DNA of 9,224 nucleotides from Candidatus Dadabacteria bacterium (GTDB lineage Bacteria > Desulfobacterota_D > UBA1144 > Nemesobacterales > UBA2774), in the NCBI GenBank assembly GCA_004356555.1, contig SMWY01000111.1, positions 1 to 9,224 of the forward strand, given 5' to 3'. The translations under genes and the position numbers were made by a program. The notes beneath the pieces are model-generated. The model searched no databases. It was not told where the DNA came from and worked only from the letters and a program-made list of their open reading frames with translations. Numbering within the stretch: the stretch's first letter is position 1; each line of letters begins with the position of its first letter. Of the stretch, positions 1 to 6,486 are shown piece by piece.

Positions 1-1
1 C

Positions 2-1231
2 GGGGACGGGTTTCTAGATCTCTTTATTGGCGGAATTTCCCCGACCGGAGTTTCTTTCTTCCTAAATAACGGCGACGGGACTTTCTCAAATATAACAGCC
101 GGAGCATTAGAAACTGCAGTTCTTAGTAAGAATACTTTTTCTGCTGCTTTCGGCGATTATGACCATGATAATGATCTTGATTTATTTATGACGCATTGGG
201 GTAGAAGAGGTGTACTTGATCTTGGTGATACATCTGAGCATTTATGGAGAAATAACGGAGATACGACATTTACAGATGTAAGCATTGCTTCTGGTATAGC
301 CTCTACCTATCAGGGAGAACCGGATTTTACTTTCTCACCTACTTTTGCTGATATCAATAACGATGGGTATCTCGATATCTTAATTGCAGCGGATTTTCTT
401 ACAAGTGAGGTATTTATTAATCAGAAAAACGGCACATTTATTAATACGACTAACCCAAACGTAATAATAGATCAAAATGGTATGGGTGCTGCTGTAGGGG
501 ATTATGATAATGACGGTGATCTGGATTGGTTTGTGTCAAGTATTTTCCTTCCTGACGATCCGAAAGAGAGATATGGAAACCGTCTCTACCGCAATAATGG
601 AGACGGTACTTTTGAGGATGTTACTGTGGCAGCTGGGGTTGATCATGGTTTTTGGGGATGGGGAAGTTGTATGTACGACTTTGATAACGACGGTAATCTT
701 GATCTGCTTCACGTAAATGGATTTGGATTTCCCCCAGACGGTGATGGAGCTCCAGAATTCTTTGCGGATCCTACTAGATTATTTATATCAAACGGTAACG
801 GAACATTTACAGAGAGGGCACTTGAACTGGGGCTTGACGATACAGGTCAGGGGCGGGGAATAGTGTGTTTTGATTATGATAAGGACGGGGACATTGATAT
901 ATTTATCACCAATAATAATCAGAGCCCTAAACTTTTCCGGAATGACGGCGGAAACACAAACAATTTCCTCAGTATTAAACTAAACGGCCTATCCCCAAAC
1001 AGAGAGGGAGTTGGATCCAGGGTTACTATTACGGTAAATAATCAAAACCAGATAAGAGAGCTTAGAGTCGGCAGTAATTTTGTATCCCAAAACCCTGTAC
1101 GGGCGCATTTCGGTTTGGGCAATGCTGAACTCGTAAACCTGGTCCAAGTAGATTGGGCTGATGGCGAGACTACAGTACTACAGAATGTGTCTTCAAACCA
1201 ATTTCTAGAAATAGATCATCCGAATCTATAA
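2..1231 (+). CDS. FG-GAP/VCBS repeat protein with C-terminal ASPIC/UnbV domain (CRTAC1-like), 5' end missing
   Basis: This is the last 409 codons of a gene whose start lies left of the window. The frame is open from base 2, so the ATG at 188 is internal. Calcium-loop motifs typical of FG-GAP/VCBS beta-propeller blades recur: GDGFLDLF at the edge, DYDHDNDLDL (about 155-184), DINNDGYLDI (about 350), DYDNDGDLDW (about 500), DFDNDGNLDL (about 677) and DYDKDGDIDI (about 872). Several are followed by N-G-D/N-G-T-F turns. The last ~75 residues (about 1010-1222) match the ASPIC/UnbV domain, with GVGSRVTI, a QNP.RAHFGLG segment and VDWADGE. Proteins of this architecture are usually exported and calcium-binding; their substrates are mostly unknown. 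The N-terminus, and so any signal peptide, is outside the window. No enzyme domain is visible. The family call is firm; the cellular role is not. Confidence 0.9.
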   Translation, partial: GDGFLDLFIGGISPTGVSFFLNNGDGTFSNITAGALETAVLSKNTFSAAFGDYDHDNDLDLFMTHWGRRGVLDLGDTSEHLWRNNGDTTFTDVSIASGIASTYQGEPDFTFSPTFADINNDGYLDILIAADFLTSEVFINQKNGTFINTTNPNVIIDQNGMGAAVGDYDNDGDLDWFVSSIFLPDDPKERYGNRLYRNNGDGTFEDVTVAAGVDHGFWGWGSCMYDFDNDGNLDLLHVNGFGFPPDGDGAPEFFADPTRLFISNGNGTFTERALELGLDDTGQGRGIVCFDYDKDGDIDIFITNNNQSPKLFRNDGGNTNNFLSIKLNGLSPNREGVGSRVTITVNNQNQIRELRVGSNFVSQNPVRAHFGLGNAELVNLVQVDWADGETTVLQNVSSNQFLEIDHPNL

Positions 1232-1267
1232 TTGTAGGGGAAATAATTTAACAAGGTCCCGGATTGT

Positions 1268-2086
1268 ATGGAAACAATAAGCATATTAGGATGTGGTTGG
1301 TTAGGTCTACCCTTAGCTGAGTATCTTAAAAAATGTGGATATAAAGTTAAGGGATCTACAAGAACACGAGAAGAGCTCACTGTTTTGGAGTCAAAAGGTA
1401 TTGAACCAAGCCTTTTAGTACTCGATCCTAACGTTCATGGCGAGAATCTAGATAACTTTTTTAAAAGTGATGTGCTCATCATCGACTTCCCACCCGAAAG
1501 GCGGGACGATATAGTCACATATCACGGCCTTCAAGTGAATTCATTAATAGAGGAAATTAAGCTTTCATCCATAGAGAAAGTTGTATTTGTAAGCTCAACC
1601 TCCATTTATCCTGATTTAAATCGTGAAGTATCTGAAGAAGAAACAAAGGCACCCTCTAAATCTTCAGGTAAAGCGCTCTTGATTGTAGAGGAACTTTTAA
1701 ATAACTGTGATGAATTTAAGACTACAGTACTAAGATTTGCCGGTTTGATAGGTTATGACCGTAAACCAGGACGGTTTCTCGCCGGGAAACGGGAGTTAGC
1801 CAACGGAGAGGCCCCAGTTAACCTTATCCACAGAGATGACTGTATTAGCATCATTCATAAGATAATTGAGAGAGATATTTGGGGTGATACTTTTAACGCC
1901 TGTGCAGACCTGCATCCGAAGAGGAAGGACTATTATATTAATCATGCAAATAAGTTAGGACTAACTCCTCCGACATTTATAGAGCCAGAAAATTACAGCT
2001 ACAAAATCGTTAGCAGTGAGAAGTTGAAGAAACGCTTAGATTATAAATACAAATTTCCAGATCCTTTTGAGATCGATGATGATTAA
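1268..2086 (+). CDS. NAD(P)-binding Rossmann protein, YeeZ-like SDR/epimerase family
   Basis: A 272-residue predicted soluble protein. The N-terminus carries a dinucleotide-binding glycine motif, ILGCGWLGLPLA (residues 6-17), followed by G-S-T-R-T (29-33), where a basic residue could favour NADP. The strand FVSSTSIYPD (107-116), the segment TVLRFAGLIGYDRKPGRFLAG (about 153-173) and VNLIHRDD (184-191) are the pattern I associate with the YeeZ branch of extended SDR/NAD-dependent epimerases. A classical Tyr-x-x-x-Lys pair is not evident: the place after SSTSIYP where it would be expected reads GKALLIVEELL. Catalysis is therefore uncertain, and the substrate is unknown for this family. It starts 36 bases after the FG-GAP gene with only weak Shine-Dalgarno matches (AAGG at 1253-1256), so co-transcription is possible. 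No terminator is seen between the two genes. Confidence 0.85.
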   Translation: METISILGCGWLGLPLAEYLKKCGYKVKGSTRTREELTVLESKGIEPSLLVLDPNVHGENLDNFFKSDVLIIDFPPERRDDIVTYHGLQVNSLIEEIKLSSIEKVVFVSSTSIYPDLNREVSEEETKAPSKSSGKALLIVEELLNNCDEFKTTVLRFAGLIGYDRKPGRFLAGKRELANGEAPVNLIHRDDCISIIHKIIERDIWGDTFNACADLHPKRKDYYINHANKLGLTPPTFIEPENYSYKIVSSEKLKKRLDYKYKFPDPFEIDDD

Positions 2087-2180
2087 TTTTTCTTGGCATC
2101 TCAGTATCTAATGCAATAGGATTTCTAATTCGATTAATTGCTCTCGATACTCTAAAATACTTTATAAGACAGAAAAAAGT

Positions 2181-2208
2181 TTGGTTTTGATTAGCCTTCT
2201 GTTATACT
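2181..2208 (+). promoter_or_regulatory. Possible sigma-70 promoter for phoH
   Basis: TTGGTT at 2181-2186 is a poor -35 (3 of 6 matches to consensus). It stands 16 bases from TATACT at 2203-2208, a good -10 (5 of 6). It would give a leader of about 225 bases before phoH. In sequence this AT-rich, such matches arise by chance fairly often. Confidence 0.25.
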
Positions 2209-2417
2209 TACTCAAGTTAAATTTTAAAATCTCTATTAACAGGGATATATTAAATAGTTGAGTGGAATTCGAGAGAAAAGCTTATATATTTCGCTGTCAT
2301 CCATCCAAGTGATACAAATATTCTACACTATAAAACCCATATGACGCTTTCCTTTTCACAGACATCCGTTCTTAACAGCAATACCGGGGAAATAGTAAGT
2401 TTTTTTTAATAAATTAT

Positions 2418-2423
2418 AGGAGG
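2418..2423 (+). promoter_or_regulatory. Shine-Dalgarno AGGAGG of phoH, unusually far from the start
   Basis: A full AGGAGG lies 15 bases before the ATG at 2439, whereas 5-10 bases is usual. No ATG, GTG or TTG lies in frame between it and 2439. The nearest alternative would be a CTG at 2427, 3 bases after the motif, which is too close. The ATG at 2439 remains the best start. Confidence 0.6.
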
Positions 2424-2438
2424 ATACTGTATACATAT

Positions 2439-3410
2439 ATGCAGGATACAATAAGACTCGAAAACGGTGTAAATAAGGATCTGCAATTCGAAGATAATAA
2501 TATAGTTAGAGAACTTTATGGCCAGCATAACGAAAACCTAAAGGAAATAGAAAATCTCTACGGAATAAAGATTCACTCAAGGGGCGGGAAATTAAGTCTT
2601 GAAGGGGAAAGTCATGAAGTTGAATCAGCCTATAAATTCTTAAAAGAGATTTACAGTCTTTTAGAGAAGGGCTATTCACTTGATCCGGGTGATCTAGAGT
2701 TGGCTTCCAGGGTTCTGGATGAAAATAACATTCAGCTTGAGGATATATTTTTAGATACTGTATGTATCTCAACTAGAAAAAGGATAATAGCTCCGAAGAG
2801 TCTAACTCAAAAACTCTATATAGAGTCAATAAGAAAACACGATATAGTTTTTGGGATTGGCCCTGCGGGAACAGGTAAGACCTATCTTGCTATGGCAATG
2901 GCAGTCTCGGCATTTGTAAATAAAGAAGTCAACAGAATTATACTAACAAGGCCTGCGGTCGAAGCCGGTGAGAAATTAGGCTTCCTGCCGGGTGACCTCT
3001 CACAAAAAGTGGACCCCTATTTGAGGCCCCTATTTGATGCCCTGTATGATATGATGGATTACGATAAAGCTTCAAGATTAATTGATAAGAATGCCATTGA
3101 AATAGCGCCTCTAGCATTCATGAGAGGAAGGACTCTAAATGATGCATTTGTTGTGCTTGATGAAGCGCAGAATACTACACCAATGCAGATGAAGATGTTT
3201 TTAACAAGACTAGGTTTTAACTCAAAAGCAGTCATTACTGGGGATACGACCCAAATAGATCTTGAAGGGGAGGGAAAATCGGGGCTGCTTGAAGCTGAAT
3301 CACTCGTTAAGAAAATTGAGGGGATATCATTTGTGTATTTTTCCAAAAACGATGTAGTAAGGCATCCTTTAGTAAGGCATATCATAGAAGCATATGAACA
3401 AAAATCTTAG
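2439..3410 (+). CDS. phoH: PhoH-family ATPase (PhoL/YbeZ type)
   Basis: A 323-residue cytoplasmic P-loop NTPase of the PhoH/YbeZ family. The N-terminal ~110 residues include a KH-like segment (about 25-75, with IENLYGIKIHSRGG), usual in the long form of the family. The ATPase core follows: Walker A GPAGTGKT (141-148), LTRPAVEAGEKLGFLPGD (169-186), the MRGRTLNDAFVVLDEAQN stretch (228-245) containing Walker B, ITGDTTQIDL (266-275), and a C-terminal V-R-H-P (307-310). All key nucleotide-binding residues are intact and the length is normal. Related proteins are linked to RNA metabolism and often sit beside the rRNA endonuclease gene ybeY, but the exact reaction is unsettled. No ybeY or HD-hydrolase gene follows here; the next gene is a small lipoprotein. 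Start: ATG at 2439, with a distant but strong Shine-Dalgarno. The gene symbol is by family. Confidence 0.95.
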   Translation: MQDTIRLENGVNKDLQFEDNNIVRELYGQHNENLKEIENLYGIKIHSRGGKLSLEGESHEVESAYKFLKEIYSLLEKGYSLDPGDLELASRVLDENNIQLEDIFLDTVCISTRKRIIAPKSLTQKLYIESIRKHDIVFGIGPAGTGKTYLAMAMAVSAFVNKEVNRIILTRPAVEAGEKLGFLPGDLSQKVDPYLRPLFDALYDMMDYDKASRLIDKNAIEIAPLAFMRGRTLNDAFVVLDEAQNTTPMQMKMFLTRLGFNSKAVITGDTTQIDLEGEGKSGLLEAESLVKKIEGISFVYFSKNDVVRHPLVRHIIEAYEQKS

Positions 3411-3416
3411 CCATTA

Positions 3417-3425
3417 TGTTATAAT
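3417..3425 (+). promoter_or_regulatory. Extended -10 promoter before the lipoprotein gene
   Basis: TGTTATAAT contains a perfect TATAAT (3420-3425) preceded by the TG of an extended -10. No good -35 lies 16-18 bases upstream (the nearest, TGAACA at 3395-3400, would need a 19-base spacer), which extended -10 promoters tolerate. Transcription would begin near 3432, about 28 bases before the ATG at 3460. It lies just after the phoH stop codon, so the lipoprotein gene may be read both from phoH and on its own. Confidence 0.45.
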
Positions 3426-3449
3426 TCAAATGAAATCGGCACTTTGCTT

Positions 3450-3454
3450 GGAGG
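3450..3454 (+). promoter_or_regulatory. Shine-Dalgarno that sets the lipoprotein start
   Basis: GGAGG lies 5 bases before the ATG at 3460. It favours this start over the in-frame ATG at 3394, which overlaps the end of phoH and would put 22 extra residues in front of the signal peptide. Confidence 0.8.
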
Positions 3455-3459
3455 CACTA

Positions 3460-3918
3460 ATGAAAAGGAATTTATATGTATTTGTTTCTGTTGTTGTGCT
3501 TGTTTTTGCTCTGACGGCGTGTAAACGTCAGTGGCAGGATCCTGATACTTCCTTAGCTACCCAGAATATCAGCATAGCTAATCTAATAACTAATAGGCAG
3601 GCTTATGCCAGTTCAGGGGTTTCTCTTATAGGTAAGGTCTGGAATCTCAAAATCAACACCACTCCAAATCAGAATGAAGAAGGTATGGGAGAGGCTTATA
3701 CAACATTCATATTGGCGGATAGAATGGGTACTGGAGTAGATGTTTATGCACCTGGAGAGGTGCCTATACAAGAGGGTGATTTCGTAAGGGTTGTAGGAAT
3801 TTATAGAAAAGAGTTCCGACCTGAAGGGGATTATTTTTCAAATGTAGTTGATGCAGTTCGAATAGAAGATTGGAATCCGGGATTTACATACTGGATTAGA
3901 GAATTTGAATTTGATTGA
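3460..3918 (+). CDS. Small lipoprotein with an OB-fold-like domain, function unknown
   Basis: A 152-residue protein starting at the ATG at 3460. The N-terminus is a lipoprotein signal: M-K-R-N, a hydrophobic stretch (residues 5-17), then the lipobox L-T-A-C with the modified cysteine at residue 21. After the cysteine comes K-R-Q-W, so there is no Asp at +2 and outer-membrane sorting is plausible if the organism follows the E. coli rule. The body alternates short strands: VSLIGKVWNL, TTFILADRMGTGVDVYAPGE, IQEGDFVRVVGIYRKE and FSNVVDAVRIEDW. This resembles a secreted OB-fold, but that is an inference from pattern and I do not recognise a named family. The longer frame from 3394 is unlikely. The gene follows phoH by 49 bases, has its own likely promoter, and converges on purA with only 25 bases between stop codons. 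Confidence 0.85.
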   Translation: MKRNLYVFVSVVVLVFALTACKRQWQDPDTSLATQNISIANLITNRQAYASSGVSLIGKVWNLKINTTPNQNEEGMGEAYTTFILADRMGTGVDVYAPGEVPIQEGDFVRVVGIYRKEFRPEGDYFSNVVDAVRIEDWNPGFTYWIREFEFD

Positions 3919-3943
3919 TATTAGTTTAGATATGGAAATCTGA

Positions 3944-5236
3944 CTACGAAAAAATTTCATTTAGAAATATTATCTTTTCTCTCGAAGGTCCTAAAGAAAC
4001 AGTATATATAGGAACACCTGTCGTTTCTTCTAACTTCTCCAAATATTTTCTGGCTTGTATTGGAAACTCCGATATATCTTTGGCTTCTGATATATCCTCT
4101 TTCCAGCCATCCATTTCCTCATATATAGGTTCTATATCTTTTAGTACCTGATTATTAGATGGAAAAGAAGATAGTTGCTCACCCTTGTAGCGGTAACCGA
4201 CGCAGATATGTATTTTCTCAAATCCGGATAATACATCAAGCTTTGTCAGCGCAAGCCATGAAATTCCATTTGTCTGAGCCGCATATTTAAGTGCGAAGGC
4301 ATCAAACCACCCGCATCTTCTTGATCTTCCAGTAGTAGCGCCAAATTCTCCACCCGCTTGTCTGAGCTTTTCACCCAATTCACCTGAAATTTCAGTAGGA
4401 AACGGTCCTTCCCCGACCCTGGTTGTATAGGCTTTAGCAATACCTAAAACTGTATCAATTTTAGTCGGACCAACTCCGCTGCCGGTTGATGCTCCTCCAG
4501 AGCCGGCGCTTGATGATGTGACATAGGGATAAGTACCAAAATCTATATCTAAGAGCGCACCCTGAGCTCCTTCAAATAATATGTTCTGCCCTTTGGAAAT
4601 AGACTCGTTGAGTAACGTCGATACATCGCACGAAAATCTTTTAAGCTCTCTGCCGTATTCAGCATATTCCTCTAAAATTTCTTCAAAATTTAGCGGATTC
4701 CCACCGAGCACTTTAGTCAGGTATGCATTCCTTTCTTCAAAAACCTCTTTTAATCTCGCTGAAAGTGAGTCGGGGTCAATAAGATCAGCAAACTTTATTC
4801 CCCGTCTGGCAGCTTTGTCTTCATAGACAGGACCGATCCCTCTTCCTGTAGTACCAATCCTTGCCTTTCCATTCATGGATTCGCGTGCTGAGTCTATCTC
4901 CCTATGATAGGGCATTATAACGTGTGCTCTATCGCTTATTTTAAGGTTTTTTTCATCTACACTGTATCCCGCGGAATTTAATTCGTTTATTTCTTGCAAA
5001 AGAACCTTGGGATCTACGACAACGCCGTTTCCTATAACCGATAGCTTATCTTGACGGAGGATCCCGGAAGGTAGGTGATGGAGAATAACCTTTTCATCTC
5101 CGATAACAATTGTGTGTCCCGCGTTATTTCCCCCCTGGTATCTGACAATTATATCCACTTTCTCAGAGATAAGGTCCACAATCCTTCCCTTGCCCTCGTC
5201 TCCCCATTGAGCGCCAATCACTACTATATTAGGCAT
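3944..5236 (-). CDS. purA: Adenylosuccinate synthase
   Basis: A 430-residue enzyme joining IMP and aspartate with GTP to form adenylosuccinate, the first committed step to AMP, in the cytoplasm. The signatures are complete. The N-terminal GAQWGDEGKGRIVD (8-21) holds the P-loop-like GDEGKG with the catalytic Asp13, and NNAGHT (37-42) holds the catalytic His41. IMP-binding GTTGRGIGPVYEDK (128-141) follows, then EGAQGALLDIDFGTYPYVTSS (about 222-242), GATTGRSRRCGWFD (299-312), the guanine-specificity motif TKLD (331-334), and VSLGPSREK (413-421). Length is normal for the bacterial family. It is the last gene of the serA-hisZ-purA run and begins 2 bases after the hisZ stop codon. Its purine-rich binding site AAGGGGG (5246-5252 on the minus strand) lies inside the final hisZ codons, so coupled translation is likely. 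No clear terminator follows its stop codon. Confidence 0.98.
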   Translation of the reverse strand: MPNIVVIGAQWGDEGKGRIVDLISEKVDIIVRYQGGNNAGHTIVIGDEKVILHHLPSGILRQDKLSVIGNGVVVDPKVLLQEINELNSAGYSVDEKNLKISDRAHVIMPYHREIDSARESMNGKARIGTTGRGIGPVYEDKAARRGIKFADLIDPDSLSARLKEVFEERNAYLTKVLGGNPLNFEEILEEYAEYGRELKRFSCDVSTLLNESISKGQNILFEGAQGALLDIDFGTYPYVTSSSAGSGGASTGSGVGPTKIDTVLGIAKAYTTRVGEGPFPTEISGELGEKLRQAGGEFGATTGRSRRCGWFDAFALKYAAQTNGISWLALTKLDVLSGFEKIHICVGYRYKGEQLSSFPSNNQVLKDIEPIYEEMDGWKEDISEAKDISEFPIQARKYLEKLEETTGVPIYTVSLGPSREKIIFLNEIFS

Positions 5237-5238
5237 TC

Positions 5239-6486
5239 TTAAATTCCCCCTTTGAGAAGTTCTTCAAGGTTTGAAAACTCTTTGCTGGAGCCTCTTCGGG
5301 ATTCGATCAATTTTAGCTTCCTCGGAGTTTCCAAAAGAATTACTCCGTAATAGTTAGAGGAACGGTTTTCTTTAATTCTGAGCTCTCTTTGTTTAGGGCT
5401 TAGATTTAAATCCAGGACAACTTTAAAACCGCTTGATCTGAGCCATTCGGTCAGATGTATTGCTTCACGTCTTAAAGATGGTTTTTTGGGAATTACAACA
5501 AAATGAATCTGGTTGTTCTCAAGGTTGCTTTTAGAGTAGTCCAACAGTGATTCAACCTCTACTGCAAATCCTGTAGCAGGAGCGTCATATCCGTATTTTC
5601 CCATTAATTCATCATACCTTCCGCCTCTGATTAAAGGGGTCGGTATTAAATGAGAAATTATTTCAAAAGTAACACCAGTATAGTAATTAAACCCTCTTAA
5701 CTCCGCCAGGTCTATGTTAACTTCACAGTCCAGTTGATAGTCGTCGACTACGTTTAAAACATTTTCCAGTTCTTTTATATATTTTCTTATAGATACTATC
5801 TTTTTTGCCTCATCCAATACCTCTCTTCCACCGTAGAGGTTGGGTAAACAAATTATAGCTTCTTTAACGTTTTTGGGGGCCTTGGATTTCCTGATTGACT
5901 TTTCCAAGGCTTCCTGATCCTTTTTTTTAATCGCTTCTTCGACCTCTTTTCGAAGATCACCCGTTTTTCCCAGTAAATTTCTTAGAATTCCGGTATGTCC
6001 TATGTCAAGTACCAGTTTTTTTATCCCCGACCGGCCGAGCGATTTTATGCCCAGCGCAATAATTTCACCATCTGCTTCAGCAGAGTTGAGTCCTATCAGC
6101 TCACATCCAACTTGAAAGATTTCTCTTTCTTTTCCGCTTCCTTTTTCTTCGAACCTTACAACTCTTCCGTTATAACAAAGCCTCAGGGGTGATGACGTAT
6201 CCTTTAGTTGTGTTGCGACTATTCGCGCAATTTGGGGAGTGATATCAGGTCTAAGTGCAACAATTTCCCCTGTAGAGGGGTCAACAAACTTCATTACTTT
6301 ACTTTTAAGATCATCCCCTAGTCCTACTGAAAGCGGTTCAAGATATTCAAAGAGAGGAGTAATTACCTTTCTGTAACCCCATCTTGAGAATTCTTCTAGC
6401 AGGCCGTCTTCAATTCTCCTGAGTTCCTCTGCTTTCTCGGGAATGTAATCCTTAACTCCTTGTGGAAGACTGAGACGATCTATCAT
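5239..6486 (-). CDS. hisZ: ATP phosphoribosyltransferase regulatory subunit HisZ
   Basis: A 415-residue paralogue of histidyl-tRNA synthetase that acts as the regulatory subunit of short-form HisG, the first enzyme of histidine synthesis (ATP plus PRPP). Class II synthetase elements are visible: LPQGVKDYIPE (7-17), ALRPDITPQIAR (77-88), motif 2-like LCYNGRVVRFEE (103-114), REIFQVGCELIG (121-132), LRGFNYYTGVTFE (263-275) and motif 3-like GGRYDELM (288-295). HisZ rather than HisS is favoured by FNYYTGV in place of the synthetase RGLDYYT-type motif, a motif 2 loop without the usual synthetase arginine-rich sequence, and the setting between serA and purA. A C-terminal region (about 325-415) keeps an anticodon-domain-like alternation (IHFVVIPK, GFKVVLDLN, GVILLE), which short HisZ proteins lack. 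It starts directly after the serA stop codon (no spacer) with a weak Shine-Dalgarno, so it probably depends on translation of serA. HisG should be the short form and encoded elsewhere. Confidence 0.92.
   Translation of the reverse strand: MIDRLSLPQGVKDYIPEKAEELRRIEDGLLEEFSRWGYRKVITPLFEYLEPLSVGLGDDLKSKVMKFVDPSTGEIVALRPDITPQIARIVATQLKDTSSPLRLCYNGRVVRFEEKGSGKEREIFQVGCELIGLNSAEADGEIIALGIKSLGRSGIKKLVLDIGHTGILRNLLGKTGDLRKEVEEAIKKKDQEALEKSIRKSKAPKNVKEAIICLPNLYGGREVLDEAKKIVSIRKYIKELENVLNVVDDYQLDCEVNIDLAELRGFNYYTGVTFEIISHLIPTPLIRGGRYDELMGKYGYDAPATGFAVEVESLLDYSKSNLENNQIHFVVIPKKPSLRREAIHLTEWLRSSGFKVVLDLNLSPKQRELRIKENRSSNYYGVILLETPRKLKLIESRRGSSKEFSNLEELLKGGI

Larger units (their letters stand above)
2087..2438. 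other. 352-base AT-rich non-coding gap upstream of phoH
   Basis: No convincing gene, tRNA or repeat family is present. The best promoter guess is TTGGTT (2181-2186), a 16-base spacer and TATACT (2203-2208); a second -10-like box, TATAAA (2329-2334), lacks a matching -35. A run of eight T (2400-2407) follows a weak CTTAAC/GTAAG inverted repeat (2371-2376 and 2395-2399), which could act as a leaky terminator or attenuator before phoH. A 22-codon frame (2341-2409) ends in this T run but has no ribosome binding site. The length suggests that phoH is transcribed from its own leader, independently of the upstream gene. Confidence 0.5.

Noticed and set aside
188..190. ATG at 188 as the start of the FG-GAP protein
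   Set aside because: The frame is open back to base 2 and the upstream part encodes further calcium-loop repeats, so the gene runs in from outside the window.
2341..2409. 22-codon open frame ending in the T run before phoH
   Set aside because: There is no Shine-Dalgarno and no recognisable sequence; its length is expected by chance in such DNA. It also shows no run of one amino acid as a leader peptide would.
2506..3385. Minus-strand open frames opposite phoH (2506-2772 and 3059-3385)
   Set aside because: They are shadows of a complete PhoH coding sequence, with no domain or start signal.
3394..3459. Upstream start of the lipoprotein frame, giving 174 residues
   Set aside because: It overlaps phoH, puts 22 residues before the signal peptide and lacks a ribosome site, while ATG 3460 has GGAGG at 5 bases.
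5239..6486. Histidyl-tRNA synthetase (hisS)
   Set aside because: The class II fold is shared, but the synthetase-specific histidine-binding motif (RGLDYYT type) and arginine-rich motif 2 loop are altered, and the serA-hisZ-purA setting fits HisZ.
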